Shown here: positions 35,614-44,361 of the stretch, piece by piece | Numbering within the stretch: the stretch's first letter is position 1 | How the letters are laid out: the number at the start of each line of letters is the position of its first letter | NCBI GenBank assembly: GCA_945881965.1 | Contig: CAMCVS010000003.1 | Span: 1 to 64,000, forward strand | Direction of reading: 5' to 3' | DNA length: 64,000 bases | Source: Paracoccus haematequi | Lineage (GTDB): Bacteria > Pseudomonadota > Alphaproteobacteria > Rhodobacterales > Rhodobacteraceae | The notes under the pieces: model-generated | Seen by the model: the letters and a program-made list of their open reading frames with translations, nothing else | What the model was told of the DNA's origin: nothing | The model's database searches: none | Made by a program: the position numbers and the translations under genes

Positions 35614-36243
35614 ATGCAAATGCCCGATGACACCACCCTGACTGACCACGGCCTGCCCCCGCAGGGCAAGGGCCGCGTGCTGGTGATCGCCTGCGGGGCG
35701 CTGGCGCGCGAAATCCTTGACCTGACAGCAGTGAACGGGTGGGACCATATCGACCTGCATTGCCTGCCCGCAATCCTGCATAATCACCCTGACCGCATCC
35801 CCGACTCCGTCGCCGCCGCTGTCACCGAACGGCGCGCGGATTATCAATCGGTGTTCATCGCCTATGCCGATTGCGGCACCGGGGGGGTGTTGCAAGCGCT
35901 GGCCAACCGGCTGGGGGTGGCGATGTTGGACGGCCCGCATTGCTACAGTTTCTTCGAGGGCAATGCCGCCTTTGCCGCGCGCGACGAGATGACAGCGTTT
36001 TACCTCACGGATTTTCTGGTGCGGCAATTCGATGCCTTTGTCTGGCGGCCTCTGGGGCTGGACCGCTATCCGCAATTGCGTGACACCTATTTCGGCAATT
36101 ACCAGACGCTGGTCTATCAGGCGCAGACCGATGATCCGGCGCTGACCGCCAAGGCGCGGGACTGCGCCGCGCGGCTGGGGTTGGCGTTTGAACGGCGGTT
36201 CACGGGGTATGGCGATCTGACCCCCGCGTTGGCAGGACTTTAA
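35614..36243 (+). CDS. DUF1638 protein
   Basis: A 209-residue protein with VLVIACGALAREI near the N-terminus, IDLHCLPAILHNHPDRIP, then ADCGTGGVLQAL and DGPHCYSFFEGN. Conserved Cys/His positions suggest metal binding. DUF1638 genes are often found beside corrinoid methyltransferase genes, and here a Bmt/corrinoid pair lies 0.5 kb upstream, so a link to methyl or corrinoid metabolism is possible but unproven. Starts at 35614 or 35620 are equally supported; the ORF upstream is antisense to the thioesterase. Confidence 0.8.
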   Translation: MQMPDDTTLTDHGLPPQGKGRVLVIACGALAREILDLTAVNGWDHIDLHCLPAILHNHPDRIPDSVAAAVTERRADYQSVFIAYADCGTGGVLQALANRLGVAMLDGPHCYSFFEGNAAFAARDEMTAFYLTDFLVRQFDAFVWRPLGLDRYPQLRDTYFGNYQTLVYQAQTDDPALTAKARDCAARLGLAFERRFTGYGDLTPALAGL

Positions 36244-36644
36244 CCCGCCGCCAACGCCCGGATCCGGTCCACCATCGCGCGCACGCCATTGCTGCGCTGT
36301 GCTGACAGGTGCTGGTCCAGCCCCAGCCGCGCCAGTTCCGCGCCTGCGTCCACCTTTGCCACCTGATCCAGCGGCACCCCGTCATACAGCGCATGCAGCA
36401 CCGCGATCAGGCCGCGCACGATCATCGCATCGCTGTCGCCAGCAAACCCCATCTGCGTCGGCGTCAGGCGCGGCAACAGCCAGACCTGGCTGGCGCAGCC
36501 CTCGACCTTGGTGGCGGGCACCTTGACCGCCGCGTCCATCGCGGGCATCGCGCGGCCAAGGTCGATCAGGTGGCGATAGCGGTCTTCCCAATCATCCAGA
36601 AACGCGAAATCCGCGACGATATCCTCGAATGCGGGTTGGGCCAT
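36240..36644 (-). CDS. sufE: SufE-family sulfur acceptor
   Basis: A 134-residue cytosolic protein. The persulfide-accepting cysteine is C50 in KVEGCASQVWL, followed by the family block FAGDSDAMIVRGLIAVL. It takes sulfane sulfur from a SufS-type desulfurase and passes it to Fe-S cluster assembly. ATG 36644 has GGAGA 8 bases upstream. The suf operon itself is not here. It shares TTAA with the DUF1638 gene at the 3' end. Confidence 0.92.
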   Translation of the reverse strand: MAQPAFEDIVADFAFLDDWEDRYRHLIDLGRAMPAMDAAVKVPATKVEGCASQVWLLPRLTPTQMGFAGDSDAMIVRGLIAVLHALYDGVPLDQVAKVDAGAELARLGLDQHLSAQRSNGVRAMVDRIRALAAG

Positions 36645-36773
36645 GACATGTCTCCTTTTGGCACACACCTAGGCGCAGGGGCGCTTCAGGTCCAGTGTGC
36701 AAGAACGACGCGCTTTTCATCCGGCCTGCGATACGCTAACCCCAACAAGCACACAGCGAACGAGGCGGTTGCG

Positions 36774-37268
36774 ATGCGGCGCATGATCCCGGCCCTGATG
36801 GTGGCCACCTTGACCCTGACGGCCTGCGGCGGGTTCCGCGACAGTGCTGCCAACCCGCGAAACTGGTTCGGACGCAGCACCGCAGCACCGGTGGTGCCGG
36901 ATGCACGGGATGCGCTGCTGCCCGAAAAATCGGCACTGTCGCGGCCCGAGGTGGGGTATCAGGGTCAGCGCGTGGAACAGGTGTCCGAACTCAGCCTTGA
37001 ACGTATCCCTGGCGGCGCGATGATCCGCGCAGCGGGCATTGCCGAACGCCAAGGGGCCTATGATGTGCGTCTGGTGCCGCAGGGCGGGCCGGACAAGGGT
37101 GTGCAAACCTATGAAATGCAGGTGCAGTATCCGCCGCGCGCCACATCCCAAGGCCCTGCGCAGACGCGCGTTGTTACCGCCGCGCTGGCGATGACCGAGC
37201 AGCAACTGGAAGGTGTGCGCACGGTGCGCGTCGTCGGCCTGCGCAATCAGCGCACATCCAGCCGCTAG
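36774..37268 (+). CDS. Putative lipoprotein of unknown function
   Basis: A 164-residue protein with a lipoprotein signal: MRRMIPALMVATLTLTAC, lipobox LTAC with the lipidated Cys at residue 18. The next residue is Gly, which favours sorting to the outer membrane. The mature part has a short linker FRDSAANPRNWFG, then a region resembling a small beta-rich domain (VEQVSELSLERIPGG to TVRVVGLRNQR). I recognise no family. It converges on rnd with 5 bp between stops. Confidence 0.72.
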   Translation: MRRMIPALMVATLTLTACGGFRDSAANPRNWFGRSTAAPVVPDARDALLPEKSALSRPEVGYQGQRVEQVSELSLERIPGGAMIRAAGIAERQGAYDVRLVPQGGPDKGVQTYEMQVQYPPRATSQGPAQTRVVTAALAMTEQQLEGVRTVRVVGLRNQRTSSR

Positions 37269-37273
37269 AGGCG

Positions 37274-38428
37274 TTACAGCTCTACGATCCGCACAGTGCC
37301 GCCAACGGCCGCCAGCGCAATCCGCCCTTCGCACAGCCGCAGCGCGTCGCGCCCGAATACCTCGGCCCGCCAGCCGGTCAGCGCGGGCACGTTCCGCCCG
37401 CCGCCCGCAATGGTATCCAGATCGGCGGCAGAGGCGATCAGCTTGGACGCCACCCCCATGCCTTCGCTTTTCGCTTTCAAAAGCACCCGCAGCAGATCGG
37501 CCAACGCGCTGTCCACACGCGGGCGGTCATCGCTTTCGACCTTGGGCAGCGCGTCCGTGGGACATTCCAGCCCCGCCTTGACCGCCGCCAGAATCCCATC
37601 CGCGATTTCGCCGCGCCGCGCCTCGCGCAGCAACAGCCGCGACCGGCCCAGATCGTCATAGTTCAGCGGCTTGGTCGAGGCGAGTTCGACCAGCGCGTCA
37701 TCCTTGTAGACGCGCGAGCGCGGCACGTCCTTTTTCTGGGCGTAATCCTCGCGGAACCGGGCCAGTTCGCGCACGATGGCCAGAAACCGGCCCGATTGCG
37801 TGCGGGTGCGGATTTTCAGCCAGGCCTCATCGGGATGCGTGACATAGGTTTCAGGCGCCTCGAGCACCGCCAATTCCTCGGCCACCCATTTCGCGCGCCC
37901 GTCCCGCGCCAGTTCTGCGGCCAGATATTCGTAAACCCGGCGCAGGTGCGTGACATCGGCCAGCGCATAGATCTTTTGCGCATCGGTCAGCGGGCGGCGC
38001 GACCAATCGGTGAACCGCGAGGTCTTGTCCATCGGGGCCTTGGCGATCCGCTTGACCAGCGTTTCATAACCCACCTGTTCGCCAAACCCGCAGACCATCG
38101 CGGCCACCTGCGTGTCAAACAGCGGCGCAGGGATCAGCCCGGCATCGACATAGAAAATCTCAAGATCCTGCCGCGCGGCGTGAAACACCTTGACCACATT
38201 CGGATCGCGAAACAACGTATAGAGCGGCTCTAATGACAGCCCAGGCACCAGCGGATCGACCAGCGCCGCCGTGTCATCCGTCTTTCCGGGCATCGCCAAC
38301 TGGATCAGGCAGAGTTTCGCGTAATAGGTGCGTTCGCGCAGAAATTCGGTATCGACCGTCACATAGGGGTGTTTCGCGGCCTCACGGCAAAAGGCGGCGA
38401 GGTCTTCGGTCGTGGTGATCGTGCGCAT
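37274..38428 (-). CDS. rnd: Ribonuclease D
   Basis: A 384-residue 3'-5' exoribonuclease. The DEDD nuclease motifs include VTVDTEFLRERTYYAKLCLIQ near residues 22-42, KVFHAARQDLEIFY and YALADVTHLRRVYEYL. An HRDC domain follows (ARFREDYAQKKDVPRSRVYKDD), and a second partial HRDC region closes the protein. It trims 3' ends of tRNA precursors and other structured RNA. ATG 38428 is chosen because it begins the conserved N-terminus; the frame opens at 38497. Confidence 0.93.
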   Translation of the reverse strand: MRTITTTEDLAAFCREAAKHPYVTVDTEFLRERTYYAKLCLIQLAMPGKTDDTAALVDPLVPGLSLEPLYTLFRDPNVVKVFHAARQDLEIFYVDAGLIPAPLFDTQVAAMVCGFGEQVGYETLVKRIAKAPMDKTSRFTDWSRRPLTDAQKIYALADVTHLRRVYEYLAAELARDGRAKWVAEELAVLEAPETYVTHPDEAWLKIRTRTQSGRFLAIVRELARFREDYAQKKDVPRSRVYKDDALVELASTKPLNYDDLGRSRLLLREARRGEIADGILAAVKAGLECPTDALPKVESDDRPRVDSALADLLRVLLKAKSEGMGVASKLIASAADLDTIAGGGRNVPALTGWRAEVFGRDALRLCEGRIALAAVGGTVRIVEL

Positions 38429-38612
38429 TCGGGTCCATCCCAAGGGCGCGGCGGCAATCATGCTACCGGGCCATGTCGTTGATCTGTCGTAAGCCAATCG
38501 CGCCGCAATGAAAAGGGCGCGGCGTGGCGCGCGATAGGCTGTGACTTTGCGCCGCCCCTTGACCTTGGCGCTGACGCGGATTTGATGCGCTCACCCCACC
38601 CGGAGACGCGCC

Positions 38613-39824
38613 GTGTCCTTGCCGCCTGCCCTTCCTGCCTCATGGCCGATGATCGTCGCCTTGGGCGTCACGCAGGTCGTGGGCTATGGCACGTTGTATT
38701 ACAGCTTTGCCGTGCTGGCACCGATGATTTCCACGGACCTCGGGCTGGCGCTGTCGTGGATTTACGGCGGGTTCTCGGCGGCGCTGCTGATCGGCGGGTT
38801 GGGGGCACCCTTGGCCGGTCGTCTGATCGACCGTCACGGCGCGCGGAACGTGATGATTGCGGGATCCGTGGTGGCCGCGCTGTCGATGCTGGCGCTGTCG
38901 CAGGTGCAGGGGCTGGCAAGCCTAGGTGCCGCGCTTCTGGTGATCGAGGTGGCGACGTTGCTGGTCACCTATGATGCCGCCTTTGCCGCGCTGACACAAA
39001 GTTTCGGCCGCGCCCGCGCGCGCCGCGCCATCACCACGATGACGCTGATGGGGGGCTTCGCGTCCACGTTGTTCTGGCCGCTGACCGGCTGGCTGATGTA
39101 TGGCTATGGCTGGCGCGAAACGCTGATGATCTATGCGGCGCTGCATCTGGTGCTGTGCCTGCCGTTGCACCTGACGCTGCCGCGCCCTGATCTTGTCACC
39201 CCGCCCAGGGATGCGCTGTCCGAAGGGTCCGCGCCCGTCCATGTGCCGCTGCCCCCCGAACGCCATACGGCGGCGCTGTGGCTGTTGGGCGGCAGTTTCG
39301 CGCTGTCAGGGTTCGTCTATGCAGCGGCGACAGCCTGCTGGGTGATCCTGTTTCAGGGCATGGGCCATTCCGCGCAGGCCGCCGTGATTGCGGGCACGCT
39401 GATGGGTCCGGCGCAGGTCGCCGTGCGCGTGTTGGACATGGGCTTTGGCCAGCGGATGCACCCGGTCACCACAGCGCTCATCACGGGCGGGTTGCTGGTG
39501 GCAGCGCTCGCGGTGCTAAGCCTTGCACCCGGCGTGACGCTGGCGGGCTGGGTGTTTGCGGTGCTGTTCGGACTGTCGCAGGGGCTGGTGTCCATCGTGC
39601 GCGGCACCGTGCCCTTGGCGCTGTTCGGAACGGTTGGGTTCGGCGCGCGGCTGGGGCAATTGGCGCGGCTGCGGATGATCGCCGCGGCGCTGGCCCCGTT
39701 TACCGTCACCTCGGCGCTGACGCTGTTGCAGCCGCAGGTGACGCTGATCGGCCTTGTGCTGTTGACGGTGGCGGCGCAGACGCTGTTGTGGCCGCTGTTG
39801 CCGCGCGCCTCAAACGCCGGATAA
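38613..39824 (+). CDS. MFS transporter
   Basis: A 403-residue major-facilitator protein with about twelve hydrophobic helices. The loop 2-3 motif appears as GAPLAGRLIDRHGARNVM. The first helix VALGVTQVVGYGTLYYSFAV and the second-half pattern resemble the oxalate:formate/monocarboxylate branch of Rhodobacterales. The substrate is unknown. It starts with GTG 38613 after CGGAG. Its last 15 bp overlap the convergent purN gene. Confidence 0.85.
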   Translation: MSLPPALPASWPMIVALGVTQVVGYGTLYYSFAVLAPMISTDLGLALSWIYGGFSAALLIGGLGAPLAGRLIDRHGARNVMIAGSVVAALSMLALSQVQGLASLGAALLVIEVATLLVTYDAAFAALTQSFGRARARRAITTMTLMGGFASTLFWPLTGWLMYGYGWRETLMIYAALHLVLCLPLHLTLPRPDLVTPPRDALSEGSAPVHVPLPPERHTAALWLLGGSFALSGFVYAAATACWVILFQGMGHSAQAAVIAGTLMGPAQVAVRVLDMGFGQRMHPVTTALITGGLLVAALAVLSLAPGVTLAGWVFAVLFGLSQGLVSIVRGTVPLALFGTVGFGARLGQLARLRMIAAALAPFTVTSALTLLQPQVTLIGLVLLTVAAQTLLWPLLPRASNAG

Positions 39825-40385
39825 CTCGCGCAAAAACTGCCGCAGCACCGCCGGATAAAGCCGGTGTTCTGCCGCCAGCACCCGCGCGCCCAGCGTGTCC
39901 GCCGTATCGCCCGGCAGCACCGGCACCCGCGCCTGCCCCAACACCGGGCCATCGTCCAGCGTGGCCGTGACCAGATGCACGCTCGCCCCCGCCTCGGTAT
40001 CGCCCGCGTCCAGCGCGCGCTGATGGGTGTGCAGGCCCTTGTGGCGGGGCAACAGCGAGGGGTGGATGTTGATCATCCGCCCTTCCCAAAGCGCCACGAA
40101 ATCCGGCGTCAGCACCCGCATGAAGCCCGCAAGGCAGACGACCTCGGCCCCCGCGCGCCGCAGTTCCGCCTGCATCGCCGCCTCAAACGCGGCGCGATCC
40201 GGATAGGCGCGGTGATCCACCACAACGGTTGGCACCCCCATGGCGGCGGCTTTTGCAAGCCCACCGGCAGCGGCCGTGTTCGACACCACCACGCAGGGCC
40301 GCCCCGGATGATCGCCCGCCATATCTTCGACCAGCCGGACCATGTTCGACCCGCCGCCCGAAATCAGGATCGCGACGCGGATCAC
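39810..40385 (-). CDS. purN: Phosphoribosylglycinamide formyltransferase
   Basis: A 191-residue enzyme transferring formyl from 10-formyl-THF to GAR. The N-terminal [18 protein letters not shown] is the phosphate loop, and [20 protein letters not shown] contains the catalytic Asn/His, with the Asp in [14 protein letters not shown]. The GTG start at 40385 overlaps the purM stop as GTGA, so the two are translated together. It ends 15 bp inside the convergent MFS gene. Confidence 0.95.
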   Translation of the reverse strand: MIRVAILISGGGSNMVRLVEDMAGDHPGRPCVVVSNTAAAGGLAKAAAMGVPTVVVDHRAYPDRAAFEAAMQAELRRAGAEVVCLAGFMRVLTPDFVALWEGRMINIHPSLLPRHKGLHTHQRALDAGDTEAGASVHLVTATLDDGPVLGQARVPVLPGDTADTLGARVLAAEHRLYPAVLRQFLRELSGV

Positions 40386-41431
40386 AGCACGCCGGTATAG
40401 GTGACGCCCTGCCCCGGCGCGACCGTGCCAAGAACGGTGACCGTTTCGCCCATGTCGCGCAGCAATGCTGCCAACGCATCGGCGCGCGCCGGGTCCACGA
40501 TCAGGATCATGCCTATGCCGCAGTTGAAGGTCTTCAGCATCTCGGGCTCGGCCATCCCGCCCACGGCGCGCAGCCATTGGAACAGCGGCGGCAGCGCCCA
40601 GGCCTCCAGATCAATCACCGCACCCAGCCCCTCGGGCAGCACGCGCGGCAGGTTCTCGGTCAGCCCGCCGCCGGTGATATGCGCAAGGCCATGCACGCCC
40701 CCCGCCCGGATCGCCGCCAGCGCGGGCCGCACATAGAGCCGCGTCGGCGCCAGCAACGCATCCCCCAGCGTGCCGTCGCCAAACGGCGCATCCCAGCCCA
40801 GCCCCGACATCTCGACCAACCGCCGCACCAGGCTATAGCCGTTGGAATGAACCCCGGATGACGCCAGCCCCAGCGCCACATCGCCGTCCGCGACGCCGCG
40901 CGGCAGGTCATGGCCCCGCTCCATCGCGCCCACCGCAAAGCCCGCAAGGTCAAAGTCGCCCGCGTGATACATCCCCGGCATTTCCGCCGTCTCGCCGCCG
41001 ATCAGCGCGCAACCGCTGTCCGCACAGCCCTGCGCGATGCCCGCGATGATGCGCGCGGCCTGATCGACATCCAACTTGCCGGTCGCGAAATAATCAAGGA
41101 AAAACAGCGGCTCGGCCCCTTGGCAGACCAGATCGTTGACGCACATCGCCACCAGATCAATGCCGATGGTATCCACCCGCCCGGTATCAATCGCGATCCG
41201 GAGCTTGGTGCCCACGCCATCCGTCGCCGCAACCAGCACCGGGTCCGTGTATCCCGCTGCCTTCAGATCAAACAACGCCCCAAAGCCGCCCAAGCCCCCC
41301 ATCACACCGGGCCGCGCGGTCGCGCGGGCCGCAGGCTTGATCCGATCCACCAGCCGGTTGCCCGCGTCGATATCCACCCCGGCATCGGCATAGGTGATCC
41401 CGTTCTTCGGCGTATCGGCGGGCGAGGTCAT
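40382..41431 (-). CDS. purM: Phosphoribosylformylglycinamidine cyclo-ligase (AIRS)
   Basis: A 349-residue ATP-dependent enzyme that closes the imidazole ring to form AIR. Family segments seen are [37 protein letters not shown] and [17 protein letters not shown] 41431 matches the usual N-terminus; an ATG at 41443 is possible. The frame stays open for over 1.2 kb upstream, but that extension is the antisense of the next gene and its repeats. purM-purN is a common pair. Confidence 0.95.
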   Translation of the reverse strand: MTSPADTPKNGITYADAGVDIDAGNRLVDRIKPAARATARPGVMGGLGGFGALFDLKAAGYTDPVLVAATDGVGTKLRIAIDTGRVDTIGIDLVAMCVNDLVCQGAEPLFFLDYFATGKLDVDQAARIIAGIAQGCADSGCALIGGETAEMPGMYHAGDFDLAGFAVGAMERGHDLPRGVADGDVALGLASSGVHSNGYSLVRRLVEMSGLGWDAPFGDGTLGDALLAPTRLYVRPALAAIRAGGVHGLAHITGGGLTENLPRVLPEGLGAVIDLEAWALPPLFQWLRAVGGMAEPEMLKTFNCGIGMILIVDPARADALAALLRDMGETVTVLGTVAPGQGVTYTGVL

Positions 41432-41536
41432 GGCATATCCCATCTGCAAATCGTGGCCTGCGGGGTAACGCATGGGGGGCAGATTGGCAATCATCGGCTT
41501 GACGCGCGCACTTGACCCAAGAGATGCCCTGCGGTT

Positions 41537-42901
41537 GTGTTGGCGTCGGTAACGGCGGGGGTGCGTTTGGATTGGAAGTTTGTGGTCGAGTTTGCGACCG
41601 TCGGTGCGTTTCTGGCCGGCATTGGTGGTTTGGCGACCTATTGGCACAATCAAACCCAACGCGGCATCGAAGCCGAGGTGGCCGACCCCGCCTATCGCGC
41701 AGAGCTGATCGACCGGCACGACTGCCGCGCGGCAGCGGGATATTATGCCTCGCTTGACCGGCTGCTGGCCTGGACCGACCGGGCCTATGGCGCGCCGCTG
41801 GGATGGCAAGCGTTCAACCTGTCGCTGCTCTTGGCCTATGTCTATCCGCTGTTGGCAGCGCTGATCGGCTGGATAGTGGCGAACCAGACCGCGCCGGGCG
41901 GGTTGGCGTTGTTCCCTGATACGCCCGCGTGGGCCGACCGCCTGTGGCGGGGGGCGCTGACCGTGGGATTGATCGCAGTGATGATCTTGTTTCTGCGCCG
42001 CGCCGACCGATGGTCGAAGAAACTGGGTGACTTTGCGCGGAAAAGGCTTGACACTGCCAACCACCGGTCCGGTTTTCTTGCGAAGGCGGACCGGTGGTTG
42101 CCGGAACTGGTCGAGTTGCTGGCCGTTGCCGTTGCCTTTGCCGTTGCCTTTGCCGGTGCCTTTGCCGGTGCCGTTGCCGTTGCCGGTGCCTTTGCCTTTG
42201 CCGGTGCCGTTGCCTTTGCCGTTGCCGTTGCCTTTGCCGGTGCCGTTGCCGTTGCCGGTGCCGTTGCCTTTGCCTTTGCCTTTGCCGTTGTCTTTGCCTT
42301 TGCCGTTGCCGTTTTGGTTCCCGTGGAACAAGCTGCCCTGATCGTTTTCCTCTACGCCCTCCTTCCCCTCGCCAATGCCACCGCAGACTGGCTGTCCCTC
42401 GCCATTACCCGCACCCTGTTGCGCGACATGGCGCGCCGCAGGCCCGACGCATGGGGGCTGGCGGGGCATCTGATCCTTGACCTGATCGCGGGCGCGATCT
42501 GCCTTGTCCTGCTGCTGGCCGGGCTGGTGGGCCTTTTGGAACTCTGGGCCACCATCCATCCCGCCAGCCTGCCCTTTGACTGGCGCGCCTATTGGGCGGG
42601 CGCGCAGGCGGACCCGGTGCAAGGGATGGCGTTGTGGCTGATGACCTTTACCACGCTCTTGCCCACGCTGGTGCATGCGGTGTTTTCCCTGACCCTGTGG
42701 CAGACGCAGAAATCCGACTACACCCGCGCCGCCGTCGCCAAGATGCGCGACATGGGCGCTACGGTCAGTGATGCCGCCCGGATCGACGTGGCCAGACTGA
42801 TCCTGCGGGGCCGCGTTTCAGGCTTCCTACGCGGAACGCTTTATTGGGGCGTTCCGCTGGCGACCATGATTTGGGTCGCATGGAACCTGATCCAATCTTG
42901 A
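41537..42901 (+). CDS. Polytopic membrane protein with hexanucleotide-encoded (V/F/G)A repeat helix
   Basis: A 454-residue protein that I do not recognise. Hydrophobic helices lie at about 16-36, 90-112, 125-150, 196-265, 270-295, 310-335, 355-375 and 430-450. Residues 197-258 consist of 31 dipeptides of the type VA, FA or GA, encoded by units NNTGCC repeated without interruption. The rest has normal composition, for example [20 protein letters not shown] near the N-terminus and [20 protein letters not shown]. It is divergent from purM. The GTG at 41537 is the longest start; a GTG at 41561 is possible. The repeat might set helix length or packing; the function is unknown. Confidence 0.7.
   Translation: MLASVTAGVRLDWKFVVEFATVGAFLAGIGGLATYWHNQTQRGIEAEVADPAYRAELIDRHDCRAAAGYYASLDRLLAWTDRAYGAPLGWQAFNLSLLLAYVYPLLAALIGWIVANQTAPGGLALFPDTPAWADRLWRGALTVGLIAVMILFLRRADRWSKKLGDFARKRLDTANHRSGFLAKADRWLPELVELLAVAVAFAVAFAGAFAGAVAVAGAFAFAGAVAFAVAVAFAGAVAVAGAVAFAFAFAVVFAFAVAVLVPVEQAALIVFLYALLPLANATADWLSLAITRTLLRDMARRRPDAWGLAGHLILDLIAGAICLVLLLAGLVGLLELWATIHPASLPFDWRAYWAGAQADPVQGMALWLMTFTTLLPTLVHAVFSLTLWQTQKSDYTRAAVAKMRDMGATVSDAARIDVARLILRGRVSGFLRGTLYWGVPLATMIWVAWNLIQS
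42125..42310 (+). repeat. Hexanucleotide tandem repeat, 31 units
   Basis: The 186-bp tract consists of 31 six-base units, almost all gttgcc, tttgcc or ggtgcc, one being gttgtc. It is in frame with the membrane protein, so loss or gain of units changes the protein by whole dipeptides and never shifts the frame. Units are mixed in a non-periodic order with partly duplicated blocks. Confidence 0.92.
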
Positions 42902-42938
42902 CGCGCCCGCGCCGCTCTGCCACCCAAAGCAATAGATC

Positions 42939-43014
42939 GGGCCTGTAGCTCAATGGTCAGAGCAGGGCGCTCATAACGCCTTGGTTGGGGGTTCGAGTCC
43001 CTCCGGGCCTACCA
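42939..43014 (+). tRNA. tRNA-Ile2 (anticodon CAT, lysidine type)
   Basis: The 76-nt cloverleaf has acceptor GGGCCTG/CGGGCCT, D-stem GCTC/GAGC, anticodon stem GGGCG/CGCCT with loop CTCATAA, T-arm GGGGG-TTCGAGT-CCCTC and an encoded CCA. The anticodon CAT would read Met, but the body (TAGCTCAATGGTCAGAGCAG) resembles E. coli tRNA-Ile2, whose C34 is changed to lysidine by TilS to read AUA. Elongator tRNA-Met is the alternative. Confidence 0.88.
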
Positions 43015-43092
43015 CCACCCTTGCGCCACGGGTTGACGGATGCGGCGGGACCGCCTAGCCCCAAGGCAACCCGTCCGACCATCGAGAGCGCG

Positions 43093-44361
43093 ATGTCCAT
43101 GCCCCCTGCCCTCTGGGCCTATCTGGCCCTGTCGCGCGTGTCGCGCCCGTTGTGGCGGGGTGTGGTGCGGCGGCGGTTGCGGGCGGGCAAGGAGGACGCG
43201 CTGCGCTGGCGGGAACGGTTCGGGCAGACGGACGCGCCGCGCCCTGCGGGCCCCCTGATCTGGCTGCATGCGGCGAGCGTCGGGGAATCGCTGTCGCTGT
43301 TGGGGTTGATCGCGCGGCTGCGGCAGGCGCGGCCCGATCTGGGGGTGCTGATCACGACGGGCACGGTGACCTCGGCGCAGATGCTGGAGGCAGCCTTGCC
43401 CCCCGGTGTCACGCATCAGTTCGTGCCCTGTGATTGCGCACCTGCGACGCGGGCGTTTCTGGCGCAGTGGCGGCCTGATCTGGCGGTGTTCACCGAAAGC
43501 GAACTTTGGCCGCGCCTGTTGGCAGATACGCGGGCGGCGGGCGTGCCGCTGCTGTTGATCAATGCGCGGGTGTCGGGGGGCACGTTGCGGACATGGCGGC
43601 GGGTGCCCCGGATCGCGCGGGCGCTCTTGGACAGCTTCGCGCTAATCCTTGCGCAAGAGGTGGGAACGGCGCGCGCCATGCTGGCACTTGGTGTCAGCCA
43701 TGTGGTGGTGTCGGGGTCGATGAAGCAGGAACTGGCCCCACCCGGCGCGGATGCGGCGACGCTGGCCGCGTTGCAGGACGCGGTGGGGGGGCGGCAAGCC
43801 TGGCTCGCGGCGTCCACCCATCCCGGCGAAGAGGCGGTGGTGCTGGCAGCGCATCGCGCGGCGGGCGAAGACCTGCTGATCCTGGTGCCGCGCCATCCCG
43901 AACGCGGGGCTGACATCGCGGCCATGGCGCAGGCGGCGGGATTTGTCACCGCGCGGCGCGGCGCGGGCGCGGTGCTGGACCCCGCGACGCAGGTCTATGT
44001 CGCCGATTCTATGGGGGAAATGGGGCTGTGGTATCGGCTGTGCGACCGCGCCTTTGTCGGCGGGTCGATCGCGGCGATGGGCGGGCACAACCCCTATGAA
44101 CCGGCCGCACTTGGGTCGGCTATCCTTGTCGGGCCGCAGGTCTGGAATTTCACCGAAGCCTATGACCGGCTGGTGGATGCGGGCGGGATGTATCCGGTTG
44201 CCACCGCGCAGGATCTGGCAGAAGGGCTGACCCTGCTGCGCGCGCCTTTGCGCCGTGCGGCTCAGGCCTTGGCGGCCCGCCGCGCGCTGGCGCCCAACAC
44301 CGGGGCGACGCAGATGGCGCTGACGGAAATCCTCGCCCGCCTGCCCCCCGAGGCCTCCTAG
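43093..44361 (+). CDS. waaA: 3-deoxy-D-manno-octulosonic acid (Kdo) transferase
   Basis: A 422-residue GT30 enzyme that adds Kdo to lipid A at the inner membrane. The N-terminal hydrophobic anchor is short (PPALWAYLALSRVSRPL). Signature segments include IWLHAASVGESLSLLGLI, TTGTVTSAQML, FTESELWPRLL and FVGGSIAAMGGHNPYEPAALG. The start is ATG 43093 with GAGAGC upstream; an ATG two codons on is possible. It follows tRNA-Ile2 and shares CTAG with the convergent kinase gene. Confidence 0.93.
   Translation: MSMPPALWAYLALSRVSRPLWRGVVRRRLRAGKEDALRWRERFGQTDAPRPAGPLIWLHAASVGESLSLLGLIARLRQARPDLGVLITTGTVTSAQMLEAALPPGVTHQFVPCDCAPATRAFLAQWRPDLAVFTESELWPRLLADTRAAGVPLLLINARVSGGTLRTWRRVPRIARALLDSFALILAQEVGTARAMLALGVSHVVVSGSMKQELAPPGADAATLAALQDAVGGRQAWLAASTHPGEEAVVLAAHRAAGEDLLILVPRHPERGADIAAMAQAAGFVTARRGAGAVLDPATQVYVADSMGEMGLWYRLCDRAFVGGSIAAMGGHNPYEPAALGSAILVGPQVWNFTEAYDRLVDAGGMYPVATAQDLAEGLTLLRAPLRRAAQALAARRALAPNTGATQMALTEILARLPPEAS

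Noticed and set aside
42125-42310. CRISPR-like array
   Set aside because: Units are six bases with no spacers; it is an in-frame coding repeat.
41432-42676. N-terminal extension of PurM with GNGNGKGKG repeats
   Set aside because: Antisense of the membrane-protein gene; PurM family members start near 41431.
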